The notes: generated by a model not told the origin, from the sequence alone. A stretch of DNA of 45,328 nucleotides from Gorillibacterium massiliense (GCF_000455485.1 NZ_CBQR020000167.1:1-45328); one strand, 5' to 3'; shown: positions 8,022 through 16,463, numbered from the stretch's first letter. Translations and numbers: made by a program.

Positions 8022-8057
8022 AAGGAAAAAAGAGAGCACCGTTGTTGCGATGCTCTC
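8022..8057 (-). terminator. Terminator between phnD and phnC
   Basis: On the minus strand GAGAGCA and TGCTCTC form a 7-bp stem followed by a run of Ts, located after the phnD stop and before the phnC start. Partial termination here would give more binding protein than membrane components, as is common in importer operons. Confidence 0.65.
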
Positions 8058-8091
8058 ATTTCAACTTTTTCTTTTGTAGCCTGGTGTTGAT

Positions 8092-9192
8092 TTATTTCTT
8101 CATCGACTTGATCAGAGCTTGCGCTTTGCGCTCGTTTTCGTAGTCGGAAGGTTGTGCGACTTTGTAGCCTTCGTGGCTGTAGATGGCAATGACTTTCTTG
8201 CCCTCTTCGGTACCCGCAATCGCGATGAACGCATCTTGCAGAGCTTTCTTAAGTTCAGGGGTCATGATTTTGCTATTCTTGCTAACGCTGACGGTGTCGT
8301 TGTAAATACCGTTTGTTACACCAATCACGTTGGTTTCATCCCAGATGGAAGCGGTACGGCTATATTCTTTGGTCCACTTATCCACGTTGTCGCGGCGAGC
8401 ATCAGCATAAGCGACGATTACGTCAACTTGTCCGGCTGCCAGACGTGCGAAGGAGCTGCCATAGGAATCGGATGTGACAACATGGGCCAAATCCGTAATG
8501 CTCTTTTGATACTTGCTTTGCAGCCACAGCGTTGGGTAGATGTAGCCAGCAGACGAGGAGGTGGACATGACAGCCCAGTTTGCGCTGTTCAGATCGTCCC
8601 AAGTCAGTTCTTGACCGGCATTGACCTTGCTTGCCAGCTCTTTACCCTTCGCGGAAGGACCGGCAATAAACAGACCGCGGTAGTAAGTGACTTGGTCGGT
8701 TGTTGGAGCCGTTGGTTTCTTATCGTTCCAATCCTTCGGATTGTCGGAATCAATGGACAAGCCAGCGCGAGTAGCGGTCAAAATAACGTCTGCGCCGTCT
8801 TCGTACAGCACGTAGGTGCCGCCTGGGATGAGGCCGATGTCTGTCGTTCCGGCAGTCAGAGCTTCGCCGACTGCTTCATAAGTAGTACCGACGTCGATGT
8901 TAACCTTGCCTACATTGTAGCCTTCGGTTGCCAGTTGATTTTTCAACAGATCTTTCAGCGGCTCGGTTGCCGTAATAATTTGATCGGGATCTTTGGAAGG
9001 CACGAAACTCACTTTCAACTCAGGAATCTCGACAGCAGCCGGACTAGCCGGTGCAGATTCGGCAGGACTTACGGAAGCGGCAGCGCTCTCCGATGGACTT
9101 GCGGATGAATCATTGTTCGAGTCGCCGCAGCCTGCGATCAAACCGGTGAGTAGAACAGCCATAACGGTGGACAGCAAAAATTTCTTTTTCAC
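8092..9192 (-). CDS. phnD: Phosphonate/phosphite-type ABC transporter binding lipoprotein
   Basis: The 366-residue precursor begins with a lipoprotein signal (basic start, hydrophobic core, lipobox LIAGC with Cys22), then a Ser/Ala/Pro-rich linker and a PhnD-type periplasmic-binding fold. Family features are KVSFVPSKDPDQI at the start of the domain and TTDIGLIPGGTYV and STSSSAGYIYPT further on. It should sit on the outer face of the membrane and deliver phosphonate, phosphite or a similar ligand to the PhnE pair. The start is GTG at 9192 behind GGGGAGA. It is the first gene of a phnD-phnC-phnE-phnE operon preceded by a candidate Pho box. Confidence 0.88.
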   Translation of the reverse strand: MKKKFLLSTVMAVLLTGLIAGCGDSNNDSSASPSESAAASVSPAESAPASPAAVEIPELKVSFVPSKDPDQIITATEPLKDLLKNQLATEGYNVGKVNIDVGTTYEAVGEALTAGTTDIGLIPGGTYVLYEDGADVILTATRAGLSIDSDNPKDWNDKKPTAPTTDQVTYYRGLFIAGPSAKGKELASKVNAGQELTWDDLNSANWAVMSTSSSAGYIYPTLWLQSKYQKSITDLAHVVTSDSYGSSFARLAAGQVDVIVAYADARRDNVDKWTKEYSRTASIWDETNVIGVTNGIYNDTVSVSKNSKIMTPELKKALQDAFIAIAGTEEGKKVIAIYSHEGYKVAQPSDYENERKAQALIKSMKK

Positions 9193-9268
9193 TTACGATC
9201 TCCCCTACCTTTTCGATTAATATGAGTATGTTTCTCAAAGTTACTATAAATTTTTTATATTAATGGGT

Positions 9269-9316
9269 TGTCAAAGATTTGTTGTATTTTTGTAAAATGA
9301 TGTATACTTTCGTAAA
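9269..9316 (-). promoter_or_regulatory. Candidate Pho box before phnD
   Basis: Read towards phnD the stretch contains TTTACG, TATACA, TTTACA, a weaker TACAAC and TTGACA, starting every 10-12 bases. This resembles the TT(A/T/C)ACA direct repeats that PhoP binds in Bacillus. It ends 76 bases before the phnD start. The last repeat could double as a -35 element. PhoP control under phosphate limitation is inferred, not shown. Confidence 0.5.
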
Positions 9317-9654
9317 CGTATGTACAGGACACTAGATTATTTAGGTTGAGAGCGATTTTATACAAGTGAAACAGCTGCAGCAAACGGACCTTGACGTCAC
9401 CTTCATGCGGATGAAAGATGACGCCAAGAATTAAAAATCATTTTCGGCTACAAAATTCAGTAACGACCGACAGATCCGCGCTGTCCTTCTCATATAGAGA
9501 AAAATCTAGTCGCAGAATATGTCGAGAGAAATTTTTTTTTCGAGAGTCAAAATAAGTAAAATCGTTACGTTTATAGTTAGGAAAGCACCATTTTCTTCAA
9601 TCTATCTTTCAAGCTGAAGATCGTAGCACCCATATAAGAGAGGGGGGCATTAAT
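9317..9654 (+). other. Leader between phnD and the peptide-type regulator
   Basis: No complete gene is seen. A short frame open from 9345 to 9434 (GTG at 9366, no convincing ribosome binding site) reads like a protein fragment and may be a gene relic. TCGAGAG occurs twice, 18 bases apart (9522 and 9540), around a T-run. Near the regulator GAGGGGGG gives a good ribosome binding site. No promoter with two good hexamers could be picked out. Confidence 0.35.
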
Positions 9655-11121
9655 ATGAGCCGTAACAGTGAAGTTCCGATCCCTGGCTCTCTTGTAAGAC
9701 CGACCTCAACGATACATACATGGATTGAGAGGGAAATGGCTAAACAAAATATAACGATCACAGATCTGGCGCGGCGGAGCGGGATCGCACGGGCTCCATT
9801 AAGTGATCTCTTATCTAGGGATTCTTCGAGATCTTTTTCCGTTCAACACCTGGATTTAATCGGAGAGGCATTAGGGCAGCCGGAAGGTTGGCTGTATGAA
9901 TACTACATCCAGATGAACTTCTTAGACGGCAAGGTCCACTGGCGACAGGTCAAGCTTTTTCTGAATCGCTGTATCGAGCTGGAGAAAGATGATTGCATCA
10001 AGATGGTTTTGGATATCGTTTCAGATGAGGCTGCTCATATTCAGGATGTTTTTCTTTTCGCTGAAAGTGTTTTTGCCCAGGGAAAATGGAAAGCGTCCAT
10101 CCCTTTTTACAAGTTCGTTTGTGAGAACGAGATTCGTCAGCACTCGGAGCGGCTTGCGATTAGCCACTATAGATGGTTTCGGGCTGCATTAGGGCGTAAT
10201 CTGAAGGAGAATCACGAAGCCGCCGTACAGTTTGCTCCTTACCGGCAGCGTCTTCCCGAAGATATACAGTTGGATAGTTTGCTGCAGCTGGCAAATGTTC
10301 ATTTTAGTCTGCATCAATGGGACAAGGTTATCGAGTATGCGGATGAAATGAAGGCTCTGCTCTATATAATTCTCTATCAAAAGAAGACAGGATCAGGCAC
10401 TGACAGTTCTGAAGCCAACTTATTCAAAACAGAGCGCCATCTGGTATTTTATTACGGGCAAAGCTTTCTGCTGAAAGGTAATGCGCTGGAATGGATGGGA
10501 CAATACGAAGATTCGTTAAAATACATATCCGGATACGAGGACTTGAGTTGGTTTGATGATCTGGACGAGGTCGGATGGCAGGAAGTTCAGAAGTTCAAAC
10601 GTTTCGCAACCGCGAATCGCTATAACTTGAATGTGTTGATGGGCGATTTCACTTATCTGCCGGATTATCTCGATTTTTTAGATCATTATCCGGAGGAGTG
10701 GTTGCCGAGTTTATTGACGATCATGAATGCGATAAACCGCTATGGATACGATGCCGACAGCTTATTGGATCGATTCAAGAGTCGGATTGATGAACTGGCT
10801 GAAACGGAGACATGGACCGACCATGCTTACTACCAGGGAGTATTCCAGCGAGACCGTTGCGCATGGCTCTGTTATGAACTTGCTCTTTATAGCTTTTCTA
10901 AGAGCCGGTTTCAGGAAGGGACGGAGCGGCTGCTAAACGCGATGTTCCACTCTATCGCATCGAACAACAAGAATCTTATCATAAATTGCACAGCTTATTT
11001 TGGGCGTTACCGGGATCAGGCTTCTGAAGAGCAAAGAACAAGGTATGAACATTTGATGAAAGGAGTGATCGAAGATGCGCAAATTGCTTTCGTCTCTGCT
11101 TCTGGTGAGTTTCCTTGTTAG
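9655..11121 (+). CDS. XRE-HTH / TPR regulator, RRNPP-type peptide receptor
   Basis: The 488-residue protein begins with an XRE-type helix-turn-helix at about residues 22-80 (WIEREMAKQNITITDLARRSGIARAPLSDLL). It continues with about 400 residues of helical, aromatic-rich sequence typical of tetratricopeptide repeats. This is the architecture of RRNPP receptors (PlcR, NprR, PrgX and the AloR proteins of Paenibacillus), which bind re-imported peptides in the TPR groove and change DNA binding. The last 47 bases overlap, in another frame, a small gene for an exported peptide, the usual arrangement for a receptor and its cognate signal. The ATG follows GAGGGGGG. It diverges from phnD. Target genes are unknown; the assignment rests on architecture and gene order. 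Confidence 0.82.
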   Translation: MSRNSEVPIPGSLVRPTSTIHTWIEREMAKQNITITDLARRSGIARAPLSDLLSRDSSRSFSVQHLDLIGEALGQPEGWLYEYYIQMNFLDGKVHWRQVKLFLNRCIELEKDDCIKMVLDIVSDEAAHIQDVFLFAESVFAQGKWKASIPFYKFVCENEIRQHSERLAISHYRWFRAALGRNLKENHEAAVQFAPYRQRLPEDIQLDSLLQLANVHFSLHQWDKVIEYADEMKALLYIILYQKKTGSGTDSSEANLFKTERHLVFYYGQSFLLKGNALEWMGQYEDSLKYISGYEDLSWFDDLDEVGWQEVQKFKRFATANRYNLNVLMGDFTYLPDYLDFLDHYPEEWLPSLLTIMNAINRYGYDADSLLDRFKSRIDELAETETWTDHAYYQGVFQRDRCAWLCYELALYSFSKSRFQEGTERLLNAMFHSIASNNKNLIINCTAYFGRYRDQASEEQRTRYEHLMKGVIEDAQIAFVSASGEFPC

Positions 11122-11200
11122 CGGAATTCTCTTGATTCCCAGCTCACCGGCAAGCTCTCACACTGGTATTGTAGCGTATTCGAATGGTGAAGGTTCTTAA
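11075..11200 (+). CDS. Putative pre-pro-signalling peptide (41 residues)
   Basis: The ATG lies nine bases after a strong AAAGGAG (11059-11065) inside the 3' end of the receptor gene, in the +1 frame. The product has a basic start (MRKLL), a hydrophobic core and a likely signal-peptidase site after SPA (residue 26), leaving SSHTGIVAYSNGEGS. This matches Phr, NprX and AloP precursors, which are secreted, trimmed to 5-10 residues, re-imported by an oligopeptide permease and bound by the TPR receptor. An intrinsic terminator follows 14 bases after the stop, so the pair ends its own transcript. Which residues form the mature signal is not known. The SHxG start of the released tail recalls the SHGRGG peptide reported for one Paenibacillus Alo system (from memory). 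Confidence 0.72.
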   Translation: MRKLLSSLLLVSFLVSGILLIPSSPASSHTGIVAYSNGEGS

Positions 11201-11213
11201 AAAGGTGTGTTAA

Positions 11214-11253
11214 AAATAACCTCCGCTTGTATAAGCGGGGGTTATTTTTTTTT
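11214..11253 (+). terminator. Terminator of the receptor-peptide unit
   Basis: AATAACCTCCGCTT and AAGCGGGGGTTATT form a 14-bp stem (one wobble), loop GTAT, followed by a run of Ts. Confidence 0.92.
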
Positions 11254-11262
11254 GTATGTCCA

Positions 11263-11278
11263 GATGACAAAAGTCATC
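11263..11278. promoter_or_regulatory. Palindrome before the broken ATPase gene
   Basis: GATGAC AAAA GTCATC is a perfect inverted repeat of six bases per arm. It lies about 100 bases before the ABC ATPase remnant and may be a leftover operator for that gene. Confidence 0.3.
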
Positions 11279-11377
11279 AGAGAATGAGTACCAAAGTGAA
11301 TTTCATGGCATTGGGTTCGAATGCTAAGATGGGCATGACTTAGCAACCCGAGGATGAGGAGAAGAAGCGCTGTGCTT

Positions 11378-11515
11378 ATGCTTATCGAGCTTACCAAAAA
11401 ATATGGCATCTTAACCGCGGTTGACCATATCTCGCTTAGTATCGGAAAAGGGGAAATCGTCGGCTTACAACGGAGCCGGAAGCGACATCAGCGGCATGTC
11501 GTTTTTGACCGCTAG
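11378..11515 (+). pseudogene. ABC transporter ATPase, N-terminal remnant
   Basis: The frame starts like a normal ABC ATPase (MLIELTKKYGILTAVDHIS, then LSIGKGEIVGL) and then breaks exactly where Walker A should follow. The DNA still shows aacggagccgga, which in an intact gene encodes NGAG of the P-loop, but in a shifted frame and with the codons before and after it lost. A stop comes at 11513. No signature motif, Walker B or permease follows. Only about 45 codons remain. It lies between the quorum-sensing unit and the mannosidase gene and is probably the scar of a deletion. Confidence 0.7.
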
Positions 11516-11572
11516 GGGTGCGCCCTCTTTTTGATTTTCTGACCCTAATAATGGGGATTGTCCGAGTTTAAT

Positions 11573-11635
11573 ATATCAAATAAATTTCAATTGCAATTTG
11601 ATCTAACAAATGAAATAATAAGCCATATCAAATTT
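11573..11635 (+). promoter_or_regulatory. Promoter of the alpha-mannosidase gene with flanking repeats
   Basis: TTGCAA (11591-11596) and AATAAT (11614-11619) are 17 bases apart and give a plausible sigma-A promoter. ATATCAAAT occurs directly repeated on both sides (11573 and 11625), and ATTTGAT at 11597 is an inverted copy of its core. These could be operator half-sites. The start site would be near 11626, 40 bases before the chosen start codon. Confidence 0.45.
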
Positions 11636-11665
11636 AGCTATTCTTTTAATAGGCTGGAGGTTATC

Positions 11666-14600
11666 ATGCTAAACGACAAACAGATCGACCGCATGCTGAG
11701 CAAGTTGAAACGCTTTGAAACGTCGCTGGAATCGCTGTTGTTCGAAGCAATCGGCAATGTGCCCATGAGCAAGTTTCATACGGATCGGCAATGGCATACC
11801 ATTCCGGATGCAAGCTTGTTTGAGGAGTGCCGTCCTGGCGACCGATACCAGGGAGAGGGAACCTACTGCTGGTTCAAAGGCAGTTATACGGTCCCAGAAA
11901 AGTATTCGGGCTCCACGCTCTATATTCGTCCCAAAGTCGAAGGCTATGAAGCGATGCTGTGGGTTAACGGCAAGCCCTTCGGCACCTTTTGCAGCAAAAT
12001 CGTCGTTACCGGCCACGGCAATCATTATTGCGACCTGCTCAAGAAAAAAGCAAAGGCCGACGAGACCATCGAGATCGCGCTGGAGTATTATGCCGGGCAC
12101 CATGTAAAGGGCTGCATGCCTTTCGAAGATCTCGGCATGGCGAGCTTCGATTACGAGTATAGCGGCGTCGAGATTTGCCTGATGAACGATGAAGTGTCCG
12201 ATTTTCTCTTCGATCTGAAAACGCTTAACCAGCTTGCTGCTTCTTTGGACCCGAACAGCTTCCGCCGTGCTGCCGTCGTTAACGCCCTTACCGAGGTTCA
12301 CAAGGCGCTGTATTACTCTCCCGATGATGTGGACGTCGAGACGTTCTATGCGGCATTGAGGAAAGCAAGCCCATATTTGAAACAGATGCTGGAGGTGAAA
12401 AACTCACCCTCCGCGCCTTTTGCCGGATTGATCGGCCATTCCCATATGGATACAGCGTGGCTGTGGCATCGGGACGAGACCATCAAGAAATGCGCCCGCA
12501 CCTACTCCAATCAAATCAGCTTGATGGAGCGCTACCCGGAGTACAAATTCATCCAAAGCTCCGCCTATCATACGGAAATGATTCGCACCCACTATCCCGA
12601 GCTTTTCGAAGATATCCGTGAAAAGGTGAAGGAAGGCCGCTATGAGCCGAACGGAGCCGTTTGGGTGGAATGCGACTGCAACCTGACCTCCGGGGAGTCG
12701 ATGATCCGCCAGTTCCTTTGGGGCCAGCGCTATACCCGGGAACATTTCGGTTACACCTCCAACTCTTTCTGGCTGCCGGATACCTTTGGGTACAGCGCCG
12801 CTATCCCGCAGATTATGAAAGGTTGTGGCGTGGATTACTTTTTGACGACGAAGATCGGTTGGAATGACACGACGGTATTTCCGTACCAGACGTTCTATTG
12901 GAAAGGGATTGACGGCACCCAGGTGCTCACCCACTTCAATCGGACGCACATTTGGCCCGATGCGGAAAGCCTGATCGATTTCGTCGTAGACGGCAAGCAG
13001 AATAAGGACCCGATCCCGGAAAAGAGCGTAACCGACATGCGGCTTCTCTCTTACGGTTTTGGCGACGGAGGCGGCGGTCCGCAGTTCGAGATGATCGAAA
13101 TGGCCCGCAGGGTGCAGGATTTGGATGGGGTGCCGCGTTCCGCTCATGTGACCGTCGGAGAGTTTATGAAACAGCTGGAGCAATCTGTCGTTAATCCGTC
13201 GACTCATACGGGAGAGCTGTATTTACAACTGCACCGGGGCACGCTCACCAACCAGCACACGATCAAGCGCAATAACCGCAAAGCGGAAATCCTGCTTCGC
13301 GATCTGGAATTCATCACGGTGCTGGAAGCCGTGAAAGCCGGCCGCGTTGCAGCGGATGAAGGAATCCGACCGCTTATGGAGACGCTATTAGTCAATCAAT
13401 TCCATGACACGCTGCCCGGAACAAGCATTCCGAAGGCTCACGATCAATGCATCGAAGAGATGACCGAATTGCTGCAAACGGGAACGAAGCTGCTTCATGA
13501 GCGCGTAACCGCCCGTCCTGCAGCGAATACGATTTCCGTCATCAACACTCTTTCTTTCGATAGAAAAGATGTCGTGTATCTTAGCGCCGATGAAGGCTGG
13601 CGTGTAGAAGGAGAGTATGCCCAACAGAGCTTTGAGGATCTCGAGGGCAACCATAAGCTGGCTGTGGCCGGGTTAGCGCTTCCTGCCTTCGGGTCTGTTT
13701 CTTTGAATCTGAAGGAGGGGGAAGCCGGAGCAGTCGGAACAGGAGCCGCTAAAATCTCACCGTTCACCTACAAAGGCACTTCCCTGGAAACGCCATTTGC
13801 CCGGGTAGCTTTCGATTCGGAGGGCTTCATCGCTTCTTTCATCGATCGGAGAAACGGTCGGGAGCTTCGTGGATCGGGCCAACCGCTCAACACCTTCCTC
13901 ATGGCAGAAGACGTGCCGCATTTATGGGATAACTGGGATATCGATGCCGACATCGAGCTGAAGCTGGCTCCGGCGGCAACCCTGCTCTCCCGCTCCGTCG
14001 TCGGCAACGGCGCCGTGGAATTCCGCATCCGTAGCGAGTACCGCCTTTCCGCGAAGTCTAGCTTGAAGCAGGACATGGTCTTTTTCGCGGATAGTCCGGA
14101 GGTGCGGTTTGAAACGGTGATGAATTGGCAGGATGACCACCGCTTGCTGAAAACGGCATTCGGCACGACCATCCATACCGATTTCGTCCGTCAGGAGGTT
14201 CAGTTTGGCTATCTCCGCCGTCCAACGACGCGAAACACCAATGAAGAAAAAGCGATGTTCGAGGTGTTGAACCACAAATACAGCGATTTGTCGGAGAACC
14301 GCTATGGCGTTGCGCTGCTGAACGACTGCAAGTATGGGATATCTGTTTTGGACGGGGAGATGCGTTTGACCCTGCACAAAGGCGGGACGCGGCCCGATTA
14401 CCGGGGAGACAAAGGCGTGCACGCCTGCACATATTCTTTTTATCCTCATGACGAAGGGTTTGGCGCGAATTCCGTCATCAAGCCGGCATACGAGCTGAAC
14501 TGTCCGCCGCTGATTGTAGCGGGTGAAGCCGATATCCAAGCTTTGGCGCGGGTTGAGGCGGAAAATGTCATCATCGAAACGGTAAAACCTTGCGAGGACG

Positions 14601-14797
14601 CAGAGCGTGCGTTCATCCTCCGGTTGTATGAGGCGGAAGGTACCTATACCCGGACGAAGTTGTCTCTGGACAGCCGTATGCAATCCGCAGCTATCACTAA
14701 TATGCTGGAGGAGCCGCAAGAGGAGCTTGGGGGATCGAGCGAAGCGGAACTGGTCTTCCGTCCCTTTGAAATCAAAACGGTGAGGATTGCATATTAA
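11666..14797 (+). CDS. Alpha-mannosidase, glycoside hydrolase family 38
   Basis: About 1043 residues with the GH38 layout: N-terminal beta domain, catalytic domain, then large beta-rich C-terminal domains. Zinc ligands are visible as GHSHMD (His260, Asp262) and NQFHDTLPG (His580). The catalytic nucleophile is Asp372 in WLPDTFGYS. There is no signal peptide, so it should act inside the cell, removing terminal alpha-linked mannose from imported oligosaccharides. A longer frame from 11558 covers the promoter. The ATG at 11666 after GGAGG (11656-11660) was chosen. It stands just before the sugar-sensing and transport operons, suggesting substrates with mannosyl side groups, but which glycan is unknown. 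Confidence 0.9.
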   Translation: MLNDKQIDRMLSKLKRFETSLESLLFEAIGNVPMSKFHTDRQWHTIPDASLFEECRPGDRYQGEGTYCWFKGSYTVPEKYSGSTLYIRPKVEGYEAMLWVNGKPFGTFCSKIVVTGHGNHYCDLLKKKAKADETIEIALEYYAGHHVKGCMPFEDLGMASFDYEYSGVEICLMNDEVSDFLFDLKTLNQLAASLDPNSFRRAAVVNALTEVHKALYYSPDDVDVETFYAALRKASPYLKQMLEVKNSPSAPFAGLIGHSHMDTAWLWHRDETIKKCARTYSNQISLMERYPEYKFIQSSAYHTEMIRTHYPELFEDIREKVKEGRYEPNGAVWVECDCNLTSGESMIRQFLWGQRYTREHFGYTSNSFWLPDTFGYSAAIPQIMKGCGVDYFLTTKIGWNDTTVFPYQTFYWKGIDGTQVLTHFNRTHIWPDAESLIDFVVDGKQNKDPIPEKSVTDMRLLSYGFGDGGGGPQFEMIEMARRVQDLDGVPRSAHVTVGEFMKQLEQSVVNPSTHTGELYLQLHRGTLTNQHTIKRNNRKAEILLRDLEFITVLEAVKAGRVAADEGIRPLMETLLVNQFHDTLPGTSIPKAHDQCIEEMTELLQTGTKLLHERVTARPAANTISVINTLSFDRKDVVYLSADEGWRVEGEYAQQSFEDLEGNHKLAVAGLALPAFGSVSLNLKEGEAGAVGTGAAKISPFTYKGTSLETPFARVAFDSEGFIASFIDRRNGRELRGSGQPLNTFLMAEDVPHLWDNWDIDADIELKLAPAATLLSRSVVGNGAVEFRIRSEYRLSAKSSLKQDMVFFADSPEVRFETVMNWQDDHRLLKTAFGTTIHTDFVRQEVQFGYLRRPTTRNTNEEKAMFEVLNHKYSDLSENRYGVALLNDCKYGISVLDGEMRLTLHKGGTRPDYRGDKGVHACTYSFYPHDEGFGANSVIKPAYELNCPPLIVAGEADIQALARVEAENVIIETVKPCEDAERAFILRLYEAEGTYTRTKLSLDSRMQSAAITNMLEEPQEELGGSSEAELVFRPFEIKTVRIAY

Positions 14798-14829
14798 CGT
14801 GCATGCCATGAAGGCGCATTCCTATGTCC

Positions 14830-14858
14830 TTGACAGATTGGGAGCAGGGTTTTGTAAT
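14830..14858 (+). promoter_or_regulatory. Promoter of the binding protein / two-component / GH43 operon
   Basis: A perfect -35 TTGACA (14830-14835) and a -10 TGTAAT (14853-14858) are separated by 17 bases. The predicted start lies about 25 bases before the binding-protein start codon. Confidence 0.7.
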
Positions 14859-14889
14859 AGAAACAACCAAAATGAAGGGATAGAAAAGC

Positions 14890-16443
14890 ATGCCTGCTGG
14901 CCGATTACGAACATTAAGGATTGCATTGCTTTGCATCGTCTTCTTTATGCTCGCGGGTTGCCGGGAAAGCCCCGCAGGAACGTCAATCGACGCTCCTTCC
15001 CAAACGTCATGGAAAGGAAACGGCACCGGTACCGAAGAACGGGAAGTAACGCTGCAGTTCTATTTCGGCGGCGATAAAAAAGCGGCGACGGATGAGGTGT
15101 GGGCGGCCGTCAGCGATTATGTGAAAGCGAAAGGTCTCAACGTAAAATTCGCCGTCCATTTCATCCCCTGGCCAGAGATGCCGGAAAAGCTCTTGGTTAT
15201 GGCGGCTTCCGGAGATAAATGGGATCTTAATTTCGACACGGATTCCTCTTTCCAACAGATGGCTTCCCGTGGTTCCTATATGGCACTTGATGATCTTTTG
15301 CCGGTTTATGCGCCGAACTTGTACGAAAAATACAAAAGCCTTGATAGCTTGTCCTGTGTGAAGATCGACGGCCAGATAGTCGCTCTTCCCTGGACGATCA
15401 AAATGAATCAGCGTCCCTTTGCCGGCTGGCGAGTCGATCTGGCGGAGAAGGCGGGAATCACTCGAGAGCCGGGTGAAGTCAAAACCGTTGAAGACGTGGA
15501 TGTGCTGCTCCACCAGATGAAGAAGGCCTACCCCGATAGCAAGCTGTCGCGCATTTCAGCCCTTCCGTTTTACGAAGTGCGGGACGAATGGGTGGATTTG
15601 GGCTTCCACGGGCTGGGATTTTATCTGAACGACCCGGAAGTGAAGATTCAGGCGATGGAGCAGCAACCCTTTTACCGCGAAGCGGCTGTGATGAGCAAAC
15701 GCTGGTTCGACGATAAAATTTTAAACCGCGACGCCATGATCGACACCGAAGATGGGGCGGAGTTATGGCGGAACGGGAGGATGCTGTTTACCATCACCTC
15801 CCACGAATGGGCGTACGTAGCTGACCCGGGATTCGTCGACCCGACCTTCCGCCAGCAGATGTCCCTTTTGTACCCGGATAAAAAGCAGATCAACCGCATC
15901 GCGACGGCCAATCTTGTGGCGATCAACCGGAATTCGGATCATGCTGTTCAGGTTTTGCGTTTTCTCGACATGCTGGAGACGGACCAAAAGTTGTTTGATT
16001 TGGTGATCTACGGGATCGAGGGCGAGACATATGAGCTTCGCGGAGAAGAGGCGGTGTATCCGTCCAACATGAATTTTTCCACCAGCAATTACATGGATTG
16101 GGGCGGGCAGTGGGCCTTCTGGAAGCCCCAGTTCATGCGGCCGACTGCTACCTATCCGGTAGGGTTTTGGCAGGAGGAAAAAAAGTTTGCGGAGCTCCCG
16201 GTCAATGTCGACTCTCCGCTTGCCGGTCTGCTTCTGAGCGACAGCGCCATTCGCAGCGAAGTGGAAAAGCGCGATCAAGGGTATGAGAAGTACGGAAAAC
16301 CCATTGAGTACGGCGTGGTTTCGCAGGTGGATGAATCCGTCGACGCTTACCGCAAAATGCAAATAGCAAACGGTCTGCCACATATTCTCGCAGAGGTTCA
16401 ACGCCAAGTGGATCGTTTTTTGAACAAGAATGTTCATGACTAA
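14890..16443 (+). CDS. Sugar ABC transporter binding lipoprotein (first copy)
   Basis: The 517-residue precursor has a lipoprotein signal with lipobox MLAGC (Cys24) and a large solute-binding domain of the LipO/LplA type. It is closely similar over its whole length to the lipoprotein at 23647-25209: both share FYFGGDKK, LVMAASGDKWD, RGSYMAL/KGSYMAL, NYMDWGGQWAFWKPQ and the R-Q-V-D C-terminal helix. It is 20 bases upstream of a response regulator and in one operon with the kinase and GH43, without permeases. It could deliver sugar to the transporter further on or present sugar to the kinase as a sensor. The ribosome binding site GAAGGGA is weak. Confidence 0.85.
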   Translation: MPAGRLRTLRIALLCIVFFMLAGCRESPAGTSIDAPSQTSWKGNGTGTEEREVTLQFYFGGDKKAATDEVWAAVSDYVKAKGLNVKFAVHFIPWPEMPEKLLVMAASGDKWDLNFDTDSSFQQMASRGSYMALDDLLPVYAPNLYEKYKSLDSLSCVKIDGQIVALPWTIKMNQRPFAGWRVDLAEKAGITREPGEVKTVEDVDVLLHQMKKAYPDSKLSRISALPFYEVRDEWVDLGFHGLGFYLNDPEVKIQAMEQQPFYREAAVMSKRWFDDKILNRDAMIDTEDGAELWRNGRMLFTITSHEWAYVADPGFVDPTFRQQMSLLYPDKKQINRIATANLVAINRNSDHAVQVLRFLDMLETDQKLFDLVIYGIEGETYELRGEEAVYPSNMNFSTSNYMDWGGQWAFWKPQFMRPTATYPVGFWQEEKKFAELPVNVDSPLAGLLLSDSAIRSEVEKRDQGYEKYGKPIEYGVVSQVDESVDAYRKMQIANGLPHILAEVQRQVDRFLNKNVHD

Positions 16444-16463
16444 AGGATTTGGAGGCTTGCTTC

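Noticed and set aside
8119-9108. A 329-codon open frame on the plus strand across phnD.
   Set aside because: It is antisense to a clear lipoprotein gene, has no ribosome binding site and no recognisable motif.
9345-9434. A short frame with GTG at 9366 giving a 22-residue product.
   Set aside because: There is no ribosome binding site and no signal peptide. At most it is a gene fragment, so it was not listed as a gene.
11669-14809. Large open frames antisense to the mannosidase gene.
   Set aside because: They are shadow frames from GC-rich codon use opposite a well-supported GH38 gene.
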